Notes: generated by a model not told the origin, from the sequence alone. DNA of 18,577 nt from Oligoflexia bacterium (GCA_903854365.1 CAINWE010000169.1:1-18577), one strand, 5' to 3'. Counted from the first letter of the stretch, positions 1 to 8,117 are shown. Numbers and translations: made by a program.

Positions 1-1246
1 AAGAACGCCTTTCGTAAAAGCTCGAACGGTATTTCAGAAAATGCCTCCATCGACTCTCGGAGGGGCAGCCCTCAGAGAAACTATGGCCCGCTCTGAAGTC
101 GACCCTGCTTTAGTCGAAGAAATTTATTTTGGAATCGTGAGTCCCCCAGCGGAAGGCACCAACATCTCGAGAGAAGCTTTATTCGACTCTGGCCTCCCTT
201 CTTCCATTCCGTGCACAACAATTAACCGGTATTGCGCCTCTTCTGCTGAGGCTGCAGCTGGAATCGCGGCTAAAATTCAGGCCGGACAGATTGACGTCGG
301 AATTGCAGGCGGTGTTGAGTCTATCAGCTCCATTCGGGCGCTTTTCAGCCAGGAGGCAACCGACTTTTTCCAAGACTTCGGAAAAGCGAAGACCCCAGCC
401 CAAAAACTAGCCCACGCCACTCACCTACGCCCTGGATTTTTTACGCCCATGGCGCCAGGAATCAAAGAGCCCACCACAGGACTCACCATGGGACAATCTG
501 CCGACCTCATGGTTCGAGAATTTAAAGTAGGTCGCGAAGAACAAGACCAGTTTGCAGTCGAGAGCCACAAGAAAGCGTTCCAAGCCTGGGAAAAAGGATT
601 TTACCAATCTCACGTCATTCCGGTAGCCACGGCCGACGGAAGAATCATCGAGCGGGATACCGATGTCCGGGCAGATACCTCAGTCGAAAAGCTAGCCAAA
701 CTCAAGCCTGTATTTTATCGCGATGGCTCGATCACCGCAGGAAATGCAAGCCCTCTCACCGACGGTGCCTCGGCGGCCCTACTCATGAGCGAATCAAGAG
801 CTCGTGAGCTCCGCCTCAGCCCGCTCGGCGTCATCCGCGCTGTCGCATCGGCGGGGGTAGACATCAAGAAAGAACCCCTCCTCATCGGACCTGCCTTTGC
901 GATCCCCAAGGCCCTGAAACTAGCCGGAGTCAAATGGGAAGACATCGATCTCATTGAAATGCACGAGGCCTTTGCGGGGCAGGTGCTTTCTACCGTACGA
1001 GCCATTGAATCCAAAAGCTGGGCCAAGGACAAACTCGGCCTTGACCATGCCATCGGCCAGGTCGATCGCTCCCGCCTCAATGTCAACGGGGGCAGCATTT
1101 CCATCGGCCACCCCTTTGGAGCCACAGGTACCCGAGTCATTCTCCAAGCTTTACACGAACTTCGAGCCCGAAAGAAAAATTTGGCCTTAGTATCCGTCTG
1201 CGCAGCAGGGGGCTTGGGAATGATCGTCATTCTCGAAGCACTCTAA
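1..1246 (+). CDS. FadI-type thiolase (acetyl-CoA acyltransferase), 5'-truncated by window edge
   Basis: This is a thiolase-superfamily enzyme, expected to cleave 3-ketoacyl-CoA with CoA in fatty-acid beta-oxidation or to run the reverse condensation. The reading frame is already open at base 2 and reads RTPF, a motif typical of thiolase N-termini, so the true start lies upstream and the ATG at base 41 is internal. The nucleophilic cysteine sits in NRYCASSAEA (TGC 233-235). HEAFA near 962-976 replaces the NEAFA of other thiolases, a feature of the FadI/trifunctional beta-subunit branch. The catalytic histidine is in GHPFGATG (His codon 1109-1111), and the second cysteine is in CAAGGLG (TGC 1199-1201). 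All catalytic residues are therefore present. A FadJ-like partner would be expected outside the window. Substrate chain length cannot be told from sequence. Confidence 0.93.
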   Translation, partial: RTPFVKARTVFQKMPPSTLGGAALRETMARSEVDPALVEEIYFGIVSPPAEGTNISREALFDSGLPSSIPCTTINRYCASSAEAAAGIAAKIQAGQIDVGIAGGVESISSIRALFSQEATDFFQDFGKAKTPAQKLAHATHLRPGFFTPMAPGIKEPTTGLTMGQSADLMVREFKVGREEQDQFAVESHKKAFQAWEKGFYQSHVIPVATADGRIIERDTDVRADTSVEKLAKLKPVFYRDGSITAGNASPLTDGASAALLMSESRARELRLSPLGVIRAVASAGVDIKKEPLLIGPAFAIPKALKLAGVKWEDIDLIEMHEAFAGQVLSTVRAIESKSWAKDKLGLDHAIGQVDRSRLNVNGGSISIGHPFGATGTRVILQALHELRARKKNLALVSVCAAGGLGMIVILEAL

Positions 1247-1284
1247 CGAAAAGCACTCTCATGAACTTCCCCTGGCGGCAGGCG

Positions 1285-1314
1285 GCCTGCGCCCCAACGA
1301 ACACGCCTGCGCCC
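1285..1314. repeat. Two 10-bp direct repeats in a GC-rich gap
   Basis: GCCTGCGCCC occurs at 1285-1294 and again at 1305-1314, one start every 20 bp. The first copy overlaps a small hairpin, GCAGG-CGG-CCTGC (1278-1290), extended by GGC/GCC with one bulged G. No T-run follows, so it is not an evident intrinsic terminator. The rest of the 170-bp gap between the thiolase and the next gene holds nothing else that I can support. Confidence 0.45.
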
Positions 1315-1416
1315 GGGGTAACCGTAAGAATTTGCTTTTGATCTCCCCCTGACTAAGGTAAGAAAAAGCTTATTTCGCAGAACTTTCTCTGAGGAACCAT
1401 TGCCGAGGAATCTAAG

Positions 1417-1821
1417 ATGAGCCTTAAAGCCAAACCGAAGTCGGCTCCAGCCAAAAAAGAGTCTAATAAAAAACCTGCAAAATCTCAGGTCGAGTCCAAA
1501 AAAGACAAGGCCGCGCCCCTCCACGAGGATGAGGATTCCCTCGAGGCGGCTCCTGCCGCGCCCAGCGGAGACGCAGACGACATCGAAGAGGCAGAGGAAG
1601 AAGCCGAAAGCGCTGGCGGAGCTGGTGGCAATGCTGCCGCGTTGGCGGCCGCTGGCGGTAGTGAAATGTCAGCATCGTTTAAGAATTTTAGACACCATCC
1701 CGACATGGAAAATTTTTACCGTTTTATTTATGAGAACGATTTGAGACACGAAGCATTGGCAATCATTGATGAAATCATTGTCGATAAAACTCAAAAGCGG
1801 CAAGTTAAGGTCACCAAATAG
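1417..1821 (+). CDS. Small protein with charged low-complexity N-terminus and compact C-terminal module
   Basis: This 134-residue protein has no assignable function. Residues 1-30 are rich in Lys, Ala, Pro and Ser, and residues 36-65 are strongly acidic (Glu/Asp/Ala). A Gly/Ala linker follows to about residue 85. The last 48 residues look folded: FKNFRHHPDMENFYRFIYEN, then an amphipathic helix ending in a basic KRQVKVTK tail. No signal peptide or membrane segment is visible. The start is well supported by GAGGAA at 1405-1410, six bases before the ATG. The basic-acidic-linker-module layout resembles nucleic-acid or ribosome-associated accessory proteins, but that is a guess. It lies alone between metabolic genes on the same strand, with gaps of about 170 and 80 bp. 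Two longer shadow frames overlap it but have unstructured compositions. Confidence 0.82.
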   Translation: MSLKAKPKSAPAKKESNKKPAKSQVESKKDKAAPLHEDEDSLEAAPAAPSGDADDIEEAEEEAESAGGAGGNAAALAAAGGSEMSASFKNFRHHPDMENFYRFIYENDLRHEALAIIDEIIVDKTQKRQVKVTK

Positions 1822-1900
1822 CTTTTAGGCCTGCACCCGCCGTTCTCAACCAGTAGTTACTCCAGGATTAACCACCCCGTCACACCACCCAGGGAGCACT

Positions 1901-3052
1901 ATGAGGAAAACGTACTTACTGACACCCGGTCCGACACCCATTCCTGAGTCGATCAGCGCCCTTTTTGCCAAGCCCATTATTCACCATAGAACCCCAGCTT
2001 TTCAAAACCTCTTCGAAGAGGTGCGCCACGGCCTCAAGTACCTTTATCAAACTAAGGGAGAGGTCCTCCTCTTGACCACAACTGGCACTGGAGCGATGGA
2101 AACCGCGATCACGAACCTGTTTCAAAAGGGCCAGAAAGTCATCACAATCAACGGCGGTAAGTTCGGTGAACGATGGACCCAGCTGGCCCAAACTTTTGGC
2201 CTCCATCCGATCGAAATCGCCCTCCCCCCAGGGGATGCCCTAGAGCCTGCAGCACTTGAAGAATGCGTCATCCAAAATCCCGACGCTAGGGCAATTCTTT
2301 TTCAAGCTTCGGAGACCTCCACGGGAGTCGTCATGCCGACCGAAGACATCTGCCGGATCGCTTCTCGGGCAGGCATGCTTTCCGTATGCGATGCCATCAC
2401 TGCCTGCGGGGTTTTTGACCTTCCCATGGACACCTGGGGCATTGACGTGCTCATCACGGGCTCGCAAAAAGCACTCATGCTCCCACCGGGGCTAGCGATG
2501 ATCTCCCTGAGTGAAAAAGCTTGGCAAGCCCATGAGCGCGCCGATCTTCCCCGATTTTATTTTGATCTCTCCCGAGAGCGACACGCACAAACCAAGAATC
2601 AAACAGCCTGGACTCCAGCCATCTCCCTCATCCAGGGCCTCCAAGAGAGCCTACGGATGATTCGAGACGAAGGCCTTCACAACGTCTTTAAACGCCACGA
2701 ACTCTTGGCCAAGGCAACCCGAAGCGCCGTCAAAGCCCTCCATCTCGAGCTACTTTCCAAAAAAGCCCCTTCCAACGCGGTGACCGCAGTCATCGTCCCC
2801 TCCTCGATTTCTGACGGGAAGCTCATCCCAAAACTCATGCGCGACAAACACGGGGTGATCATCGCAGGAGGACAAGACGAACTTGAGGGCAAAATCATTC
2901 GCCTTTCCCACTTCGGCTATTGTGACCGGTTCGACATCATCACCGGCATATCCGCTCTAGAACTCACTCTTCAGGAACTCGGACATTCTTTTGAACTCGG
3001 ACATGGAGTGAGGGCCATCCTAAAAACCTATAGCGAAAACCCGAAACCCTAA
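1901..3052 (+). CDS. Class-V PLP aminotransferase (alanine-glyoxylate / serine-pyruvate type)
   Basis: This is a PLP-dependent fold-type I enzyme of the class-V aminotransferase family that includes alanine-glyoxylate, serine-pyruvate and serine-glyoxylate transaminases. It is 383 residues long, normal for the family. It begins with TPGPTPIP (residues 8-15), the family's N-terminal signature. TTTGTGAMET at 59-68 forms the phosphate-binding turn. Asp164 in SVCDAITA should contact the pyridine nitrogen, and Lys190 in TGSQKALMLPPG should form the Schiff base. The C-terminal domain contains GGQDELEGKIIRLSHFGYCD, the typical small-domain segment with the substrate-binding arginine. AGGGAG lies just upstream of the ATG, supporting the start. 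Neighbours do not define the amino donor. A cysteine-desulfurase-like role is less likely because the motifs match the AGAT branch. Confidence 0.9.
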   Translation: MRKTYLLTPGPTPIPESISALFAKPIIHHRTPAFQNLFEEVRHGLKYLYQTKGEVLLLTTTGTGAMETAITNLFQKGQKVITINGGKFGERWTQLAQTFGLHPIEIALPPGDALEPAALEECVIQNPDARAILFQASETSTGVVMPTEDICRIASRAGMLSVCDAITACGVFDLPMDTWGIDVLITGSQKALMLPPGLAMISLSEKAWQAHERADLPRFYFDLSRERHAQTKNQTAWTPAISLIQGLQESLRMIRDEGLHNVFKRHELLAKATRSAVKALHLELLSKKAPSNAVTAVIVPSSISDGKLIPKLMRDKHGVIIAGGQDELEGKIIRLSHFGYCDRFDIITGISALELTLQELGHSFELGHGVRAILKTYSENPKP

Positions 3053-3095
3053 GCAATCCAACCTCTATCAGCCTAATTCACTTGATTTAGTTTAG

Positions 3096-3130
3096 TTATT
3101 AAACAGCAATATGGCTTGATAGTTTAATAA
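3096..3130. repeat. Perfect 9-bp AT-rich inverted repeat upstream of the barrel gene
   Basis: TTATTAAAC (3096-3104) and GTTTAATAA (3122-3130) are exact reverse complements separated by 17 bases. The pair sits in a 120-bp AT-rich gap between the aminotransferase stop and the GTG start at 3173. It lacks the GC-rich stem and T-run of an intrinsic terminator, so an operator for a dimeric regulator is the more natural reading; a weak transcription end cannot be excluded. Confidence 0.5.
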
Positions 3131-3172
3131 TTCCTTGTGATTTTCTTAAATACCGAATAAATAAACAATCCT

Positions 3173-4081
3173 GTGTTTACAGCAGAAACAAATCTTTTCA
3201 GCAACCTTCTTTCCGTGGCGCTTTTGTCCTTACCCTCCGTTGCGGGCGCATCCGAATTCCACTCCACACTCCCCAGTCCCATCGAGGATCAACCCCTGCA
3301 TCAAGAGCTCATTATCGGAACAGAACTCGAGCACTTTGACTACAAGGAAGATATGCCTTCGCAACCTGGCTTCAAAAGTGAAGAAAGAGGGCTCATCTCT
3401 GGATACTCACTCGCCTACAAATCCAGGTCGAACAACGGCTCACCTTTTTCGTTCGGCACTCAACTCAGCTACCTCTCGAGCTCGGTATTTTATGATGGAG
3501 CGCTTCAATCGGGCGATCTATTTACATCTACAAGTGGGCTATCCATTCTACAATGCCACATCACGGCCGGATACCGACTCGTCGACACAGGATCTCATCA
3601 GATCTCGTTATTCACAGGGATACGCGGGAGGCACTGGCGGAGGCACCTCAACTCAATTCAAAAAAGCCCAAGCCCAGACCTCATGGAATTTTACACAAGA
3701 ATTTCTCTCCCAATCGGACTTCAGTGGGATTACGCGTGGACGCCCCACTTTCATATTGGTCTGGAACCTTCCCTTGCACTCCCCTTGTTAGGCGAGTTCG
3801 AACTGACGTTCCCAGGAACCTACACCTCCACGGGGCAATCCTCCAGCATCATGAATCGACTTAAAAGCGGCATCTCTTATCAAGTTCGAGCACCCGTCAC
3901 CTACTGGCTCAGTTCTGACCTCGCCGTCTCGATCCAGCCTTTTTTCGAAATGACTCCCTTTCGTGAGACCTTTATCGGATTTCTACCGACCGATACCCCC
4001 GGCAAGCTCCTCGGCGTCACCGAACCCGACAGCATCACCTACCAATACGGGTCACAATTCAGCCTGCACCTCAAGCTCTAA
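3173..4081 (+). CDS. Exported beta-rich protein, probable outer-membrane beta-barrel
   Basis: The 302-residue product has a hydrophobic N-terminal stretch (NLLSVALLSLPSVAGA, about residues 11-26) followed by a plausible signal peptidase I site. Beyond about residue 46 it alternates polar and hydrophobic residues in short strands, with aromatic girdle positions and polar turns, for example FSFGTQLSYLSSSVFYDG, ISLPIGLQWDYAW and YQYGSQFSLHLKL at the C-terminus. This pattern fits an outer-membrane barrel of roughly 10-14 strands. It ends in Leu rather than the usual Phe. The start is uncertain: GTG at 3173 is the first possible codon after an in-frame stop at 3158-3160, no Shine-Dalgarno is visible, and the signal n-region lacks positive charge. 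A 183-residue ORF in another frame (3240-3791) is compositionally implausible. No specific family is recognised. Confidence 0.72.
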   Translation: MFTAETNLFSNLLSVALLSLPSVAGASEFHSTLPSPIEDQPLHQELIIGTELEHFDYKEDMPSQPGFKSEERGLISGYSLAYKSRSNNGSPFSFGTQLSYLSSSVFYDGALQSGDLFTSTSGLSILQCHITAGYRLVDTGSHQISLFTGIRGRHWRRHLNSIQKSPSPDLMEFYTRISLPIGLQWDYAWTPHFHIGLEPSLALPLLGEFELTFPGTYTSTGQSSSIMNRLKSGISYQVRAPVTYWLSSDLAVSIQPFFEMTPFRETFIGFLPTDTPGKLLGVTEPDSITYQYGSQFSLHLKL

Positions 4082-4103
4082 AAAACCGAATCACCCTTTC
4101 TGC

Positions 4104-5462
4104 TCAAGCATTCAGCTGCCGATCCAGAACCGAAGCAATCTCATCACAAAAGAACTGAATCCGATGCATGTCCTCGCCCTCCAACATGACTCGGGCGACT
4201 GACTCCGTCCCCGAATAACGCACGAGCACCCTTCCTCGGTTGTGCAAAGCAGACTCGACCGACGAAATCACTTCACTGATCTCTTGAAAATTTGCCAATG
4301 GAACCTTTTGCTTCACCGGGACATTCACGAACACTTGAGGAAAAAGACGAATCGATCGCCTCAACTCCGAGAGAGGCTGACCGGTCCGAGCCATAATCCC
4401 CAACACCTGAAGAGCAGCTACAATTCCATCGCCAGTGGTACCCATATTTAAAAAAATAAAATGTCCCGAGGGCTCTCCACCGAGAACACACCGTCGCTCG
4501 ATCAACCGCATCAAAACCTGTCGATCTCCCACAGCAGTCCTCAGCAAGGAAATTCCCCGGTCGTAGAGGGCCATCTCCAACCCGATATTTGCTAAAACGG
4601 TAGACACTACGATCGGAGGAACCAACTGTCCCCGTTCGTGACAATCTAGGGAACAAATCCCGAGCACTTCATCCCCCGAAAGGACCTTTCCGAGCTCATC
4701 CACTAATACACAACGATCGCCGTCCCCATCGAGCGCAATCCCGATATTCGCGCCAGATTCTAAAACTGCTCGCGCGCAGCTTTCCGGATAAAGCGCACCA
4801 CAATGATCATTGATATTAAACCCATCGGGAGCGTTCCCGATGACATGCAGATTCATACCGGCAGACTGAAACACCTCCTCCACCACACGCCATGTCGCTC
4901 CATGCGCACTATCCACCACAGCAACTAGGCCCCGCGGCACCTGACCCATGGACAAAACTTCCTGCAGCGCCTCCATATAGAGCCGCCTCCCCTCTACAAA
5001 TGAAAACGGACCTTTCATGCGTGAACTGTTGCACAAAGGAACTCGAGCACCTTTGCTCAAAATGAACTGCGTCAGCAAAATCTCTTCGCTTTCGGCCAGC
5101 TTAATTCCCCTTCGATCAAAGATCTTGACGCCATTGTCAAAGTAAGGATTGTGCGATGCTGAAATCATTAAACCTAAATCCGCCTGTAAAAAACGGATGA
5201 GTCGCGGCACTGCCGGAGTAGGAAGCACCCCGATCAAATAGACCTCAACCCCCTGATTCACCAGAAGCTCACTCAAGAACGCCTCAATGGGAGCACTAGA
5301 AATCCTGGTATCTCGGGCAATTACCACACGAGGAATTCCAGCCTTGAGTTGTAGTCCCAAATACTTAACGATCGCAAGACCTAGTGCATCCAGAGTCTGA
5401 CCATCCATCGGATACTCGCCCACCCGACCCCGAATTCCATCTGTACCAAACAAGTTATGCAT
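4104..5462 (-). CDS. glmM: Phosphoglucosamine mutase GlmM
   Basis: GlmM converts glucosamine-6-phosphate to glucosamine-1-phosphate in the cytosol, feeding UDP-GlcNAc for peptidoglycan and lipopolysaccharide. The 452-residue length is standard. FGTDGIRG begins at residue 5. The phosphoserine loop is SASHNP (101-106, catalytic Ser103). The Mg-binding loop is DGDGDR (245-250). The sugar-specificity loop is GEPSGH (329-334), the Glu-Ser-type loop that marks GlmM rather than ManB/Pgm. The phosphate-binding loop near the C-terminus is RYSGTES (415-421), with Ser replacing the usual terminal Pro. All four domains are intact. Upstream of the start, the coding strand reads GGGGGATAAGAG, only a weak Shine-Dalgarno. 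Its 3' end faces the barrel gene with a 22-bp gap, and the start is divergent from the phosphoesterase gene. It appears monocistronic. Confidence 0.97.
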   Translation of the reverse strand: MHNLFGTDGIRGRVGEYPMDGQTLDALGLAIVKYLGLQLKAGIPRVVIARDTRISSAPIEAFLSELLVNQGVEVYLIGVLPTPAVPRLIRFLQADLGLMISASHNPYFDNGVKIFDRRGIKLAESEEILLTQFILSKGARVPLCNSSRMKGPFSFVEGRRLYMEALQEVLSMGQVPRGLVAVVDSAHGATWRVVEEVFQSAGMNLHVIGNAPDGFNINDHCGALYPESCARAVLESGANIGIALDGDGDRCVLVDELGKVLSGDEVLGICSLDCHERGQLVPPIVVSTVLANIGLEMALYDRGISLLRTAVGDRQVLMRLIERRCVLGGEPSGHFIFLNMGTTGDGIVAALQVLGIMARTGQPLSELRRSIRLFPQVFVNVPVKQKVPLANFQEISEVISSVESALHNRGRVLVRYSGTESVARVMLEGEDMHRIQFFCDEIASVLDRQLNA

Positions 5463-5550
5463 CTCTTATCCCCCGCGCCCCTCGGCTCAAAACCAAGTGA
5501 GGACCATCGAGCAAAAAAGATGCCTACAAACATCCTAGCGCTTAAAGTCG

Positions 5551-5559
5551 TGGTACAAT
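5551..5559 (+). promoter_or_regulatory. Extended -10 promoter, predicted leaderless transcript
   Basis: TG-G-TACAAT (TG at 5551-5552, hexamer 5554-5559) is an extended -10 element with five of six consensus bases. Only six bases (5560-5565) separate it from the ATG at 5566, placing the expected transcription start on or next to the A of the start codon. No Shine-Dalgarno is present. A good -35 was not seen, as expected for extended -10 promoters. Confidence 0.6.
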
Positions 5560-5565
5560 TTACCT

Positions 5566-6756
5566 ATGAAATATAGAATTCTATTTTTCCCGATTGTTTT
5601 GGCAATTTTATTTTATTACACCGGATTCAAATTGAATCAATTTGCGCCCAATCGAAAACTCTTGAACTGGGCCCTCAATGGAGCGGTTTTTTTAGTCATC
5701 ATGGGTTCTATGCTGGCCTATCGCCTTCCTCAATTATCCATTGACTCGCTCTTAATGAGAGGATTTTTTTGGGTAGGATCCCTGACTATGGGACTCTGGG
5801 CCTCGTTTCTCATTTATTCATTACCGATTGACGTCCTCAATCTTGCCTATCTCAGCATCAGAAAATTTCTTATCCCTCAAGCCTTCGACCCCATCAAACG
5901 CGATTTTTTAGCCGTAGGCGTGCCATCAGGCTTGCTCGGGTTAGCTGGAGGTAGCAGCGCATTAGGTTTTCTAGAGGCCGCTTCTGGCCCGAAAATTCAA
6001 GAGGTCACGGTTCCTATCGAAAATCTACCCGCAGACCTCGACGGACTTAAAATTGCCCAAATTTCAGATCTTCATGTGGGACCTACAATTCGAAAAAATT
6101 TCGTCGCCCAGGTCGTACGGCAGGTTCTCGACACTCAGCCCGATCTCATTGCAGTGACCGGGGATCTGATTGACGGAACTCCCGAGCGGTTAGCACAACA
6201 TATTGAGCCCCTCGCAGGACTCAAGGCACCCCTCGGTGTATTCTATGTCACTGGGAACCACGAATATTACTGGGGTGCAGAAGACTGGCTCCGGACCGTG
6301 AAGCAACTCGGATTCACCCCGCTCCTCAATGAGAACCGTCTGATCCAAATCAAAAGTTCCAACTTGCTCCTAGGAGGAGTGACAGACACCGGTGCTCACG
6401 ATTTTATCGAGAGTCACCGCTCAAGCCCCAGCAAGGCAGCCCTCCATCCTCAAAATTCCGACTTACGTATTCTTTTGGCGCACCGCCCCGACAGCTGCCT
6501 GGAAGCAGAGCCCTCGGGATTTCAACTTCAGCTTTCCGGCCACACGCATGCTGGGCAATTTTTTCCGTGGAATTTTTTGGTAAAACTTGCACATAGGTAC
6601 TACCGCGGACTCAATCGACATGGCAAAATGTGGGTATATGTTAACGCAGGTACAGGATACTGGGGCCCGGCCCACCGTTTCTTGATACCTTCTGAGATCA
6701 CGTTAATTCGACTCAAGTCGGCAACGCAGGGGGACGTCCATGAGCACACGCTATGA
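5566..6756 (+). CDS. Membrane-anchored calcineurin-like metallophosphoesterase (YkuE/LpxG-like)
   Basis: The protein has about three transmembrane helices (residues 4-20, 36-52, 66-88), a second hydrophobic segment around 114-135 that resembles a twin or re-entrant helix, and then a calcineurin-like phosphoesterase domain. All five metal-site blocks are present: DLH (168-170), GDLID (199-203), GNHEYY (230-235), LLAHRPD (303-309) and GHTHAGQ (325-331). The domain should hold two divalent metals. Family members include YkuE and the UDP-2,3-diacylglucosamine hydrolase LpxG of Chlamydia, so lipid-A precursor hydrolysis is a credible but unproven role; generic membrane phosphodiesterase activity is the alternative. 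The last 17 bases overlap the next gene's start, implying translational coupling to the degenerate HD-GYP protein. The start is set by the leaderless promoter and the immediate hydrophobic helix. Confidence 0.9.
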   Translation: MKYRILFFPIVLAILFYYTGFKLNQFAPNRKLLNWALNGAVFLVIMGSMLAYRLPQLSIDSLLMRGFFWVGSLTMGLWASFLIYSLPIDVLNLAYLSIRKFLIPQAFDPIKRDFLAVGVPSGLLGLAGGSSALGFLEAASGPKIQEVTVPIENLPADLDGLKIAQISDLHVGPTIRKNFVAQVVRQVLDTQPDLIAVTGDLIDGTPERLAQHIEPLAGLKAPLGVFYVTGNHEYYWGAEDWLRTVKQLGFTPLLNENRLIQIKSSNLLLGGVTDTGAHDFIESHRSSPSKAALHPQNSDLRILLAHRPDSCLEAEPSGFQLQLSGHTHAGQFFPWNFLVKLAHRYYRGLNRHGKMWVYVNAGTGYWGPAHRFLIPSEITLIRLKSATQGDVHEHTL

Positions 6757-8083
6757 TATAGGTTTAGTCACTGAAGATTCGCGACTCGTTCAAAGAATTG
6801 AGGAAATGGTCAAAGAATTCGGCTACACCTACAAATGTTATGCAAACATCGAAGAATTTCTGGACGCGACCTTCGAGCAATCGATTCTCATCGCCTTCGT
6901 AAGAGACCCAAAAAATCCTAATATTGCTGCAGAGCTGGCCCAAACAGCGAAACAGGTGGATCCCGGCAGCTTCGTAATATGCGGAGTCTTGAAATCTCTC
7001 CCTAAGGAGGCAGCCACGTTTGCCAAAAAGTCAGGGGCTGACATCATCCTCCTGGAAGACGAACTTTTTACCTCAAGCAAGCTCGAGTTTGCCATTACTC
7101 AAGCTCTCCGCGCCTCTTACCTCCCACTCAAGGGCTCGGATATTATTCCTGGAAAAGAACTGCCATTTGACATTTACCACTTAATGCCTCAGAGAAGAAA
7201 ATTCGTTAAGTTTCTGTTCAAAGGAGTAGTTCCTGATGACAGTAAAATCCAAAAAGTACTCGAGGTCGGTGAGGTCTATGTTCACCGCTCCAAAACCCAC
7301 CTGTATAAAAAGTACATTGAAGAATTAAACGACCGCAGTCGTGCCGGCTTATCTCGCCGTTGTCGGGCGCAATTCTTAGCGCTTTATTCCCAATACTCAA
7401 ACCTAGTCCTCACTCTCACCGACCAAACCGAGAGAACCTCCTTCGCGGAAGGAGAAAAACTACTCGCCTCGGTACGGGCGCTATGCCAAGACTTGCTTGC
7501 AACCTTAGCGGAGTTCTCTGCCGCCTGGGAAATCATTAATAACTCGACCGTTGGAGAATTTGGCTCTGTCGAGCGAGCACCCGCAGTAGCTGCCTATGCT
7601 TCTGTTTTCTCCCTGCAATGCGGACTCCTTAAAATTGACGACATCATGTTAGTTGCTTTGCTGATCGACCTCGGACTCGTCTTTTTACACCCAGACATTA
7701 CGAAGAAAATCCGAGAGGACCGATTTAATGAGCTCACATCTTCTCAACTCGAAGAATATAAGAGCTATCCTCAACAAAGCTTAAACGTCGTCCTCGATCG
7801 AAAAATCGCCATGACCGAAAAAATGAGAAACATGCTCATCTCTGTTCATGAGCGATCTAACGGAAAGGGTTTTCCAAAGGGAAGCTTTGCAGATAAGATC
7901 CCAATTGAGTCACAGATGATTCAATTCTGCAAGGAATTTGATAGCCGCACCGTGGTACGTTTAGGTAAACCTCGCGTAGAACCTCTCAAAGTTCGAGACG
8001 ATCTAGTAATTGAAGAATCCAAAAAAATGGACCGATTTACTGAAACTTTCCTCGGCGCACTCACAAAGGGTTTTCGAGAATAA
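6740..8083 (+). CDS. Pseudo-receiver plus degenerate HD-GYP domain protein
   Basis: The N-terminal 130 residues follow a receiver-like beta/alpha pattern (IGLVTEDSRLVQRIEE, SILIAFVRD, VICGVLK, GADIILLED) but lack the acidic pair at strand 1 and the conserved Lys, so phosphorylation is doubtful. Residues 140-195 match the N-terminal domain of the HD-GYP protein encoded at 8641-9564. The C-terminal domain aligns with HD-GYP but has lost most metal ligands: the first His is Arg (about 279), the HD pair is Ile-Asp (309-310), the next His is Tyr in SYPQQS (about 343), and GYP is GFP (377-379), while HE at 370-371 remains. It is probably a c-di-GMP binding or scaffold protein rather than an active phosphodiesterase. 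It overlaps the phosphoesterase gene by 17 bp and ends at a shared bidirectional terminator. Confidence 0.82.
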   Translation: MSTRYDIGLVTEDSRLVQRIEEMVKEFGYTYKCYANIEEFLDATFEQSILIAFVRDPKNPNIAAELAQTAKQVDPGSFVICGVLKSLPKEAATFAKKSGADIILLEDELFTSSKLEFAITQALRASYLPLKGSDIIPGKELPFDIYHLMPQRRKFVKFLFKGVVPDDSKIQKVLEVGEVYVHRSKTHLYKKYIEELNDRSRAGLSRRCRAQFLALYSQYSNLVLTLTDQTERTSFAEGEKLLASVRALCQDLLATLAEFSAAWEIINNSTVGEFGSVERAPAVAAYASVFSLQCGLLKIDDIMLVALLIDLGLVFLHPDITKKIREDRFNELTSSQLEEYKSYPQQSLNVVLDRKIAMTEKMRNMLISVHERSNGKGFPKGSFADKIPIESQMIQFCKEFDSRTVVRLGKPRVEPLKVRDDLVIEESKKMDRFTETFLGALTKGFRE

Positions 8084-8091
8084 ATGAAAAA

Positions 8092-8117
8092 AAAGACGGG
8101 GCTCCGGCCCCGTCTTT
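8092..8117. terminator. Bidirectional intrinsic terminator between convergent genes
   Basis: AAAGACGGGGC (8092-8102) pairs perfectly with GCCCCGTCTTT (8107-8117) around loop TCCG, an 11-bp stem. Read on the minus strand the hairpin is followed by eight Ts (complement of 8087-8094), so it chiefly terminates the Hpt-like gene ending at 8148. On the plus strand the loop is C(UCCG)G, an UNCG-type tetraloop, and the stem ends in UUU, so it can also stop the gene ending at 8083. Confidence 0.93.

Noticed and set aside
715..1230. A 171-residue open frame on the minus strand inside the thiolase gene
   Set aside because: It is antisense to a clearly conserved enzyme, is rich in Ser, Arg and Met as expected from reverse-frame codon bias, and shows no domain motif.
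1278..1290. GC-rich hairpin after the thiolase as an intrinsic terminator
   Set aside because: There is no T-run after the stem, only GCCCC, and the stem is short with a bulge.
3240..3791. A 183-residue plus-strand frame overlapping the barrel gene
   Set aside because: Its translation is Ser/Thr/Arg/Pro-rich with no regular structure. The other frame has a signal peptide and a strand pattern across its full length.
6740..7130. N-terminal region of the degenerate HD-GYP protein as a functional receiver domain
   Set aside because: The strand-1 acidic pair and the strand-5 lysine are absent, so it is described as a pseudo-receiver.
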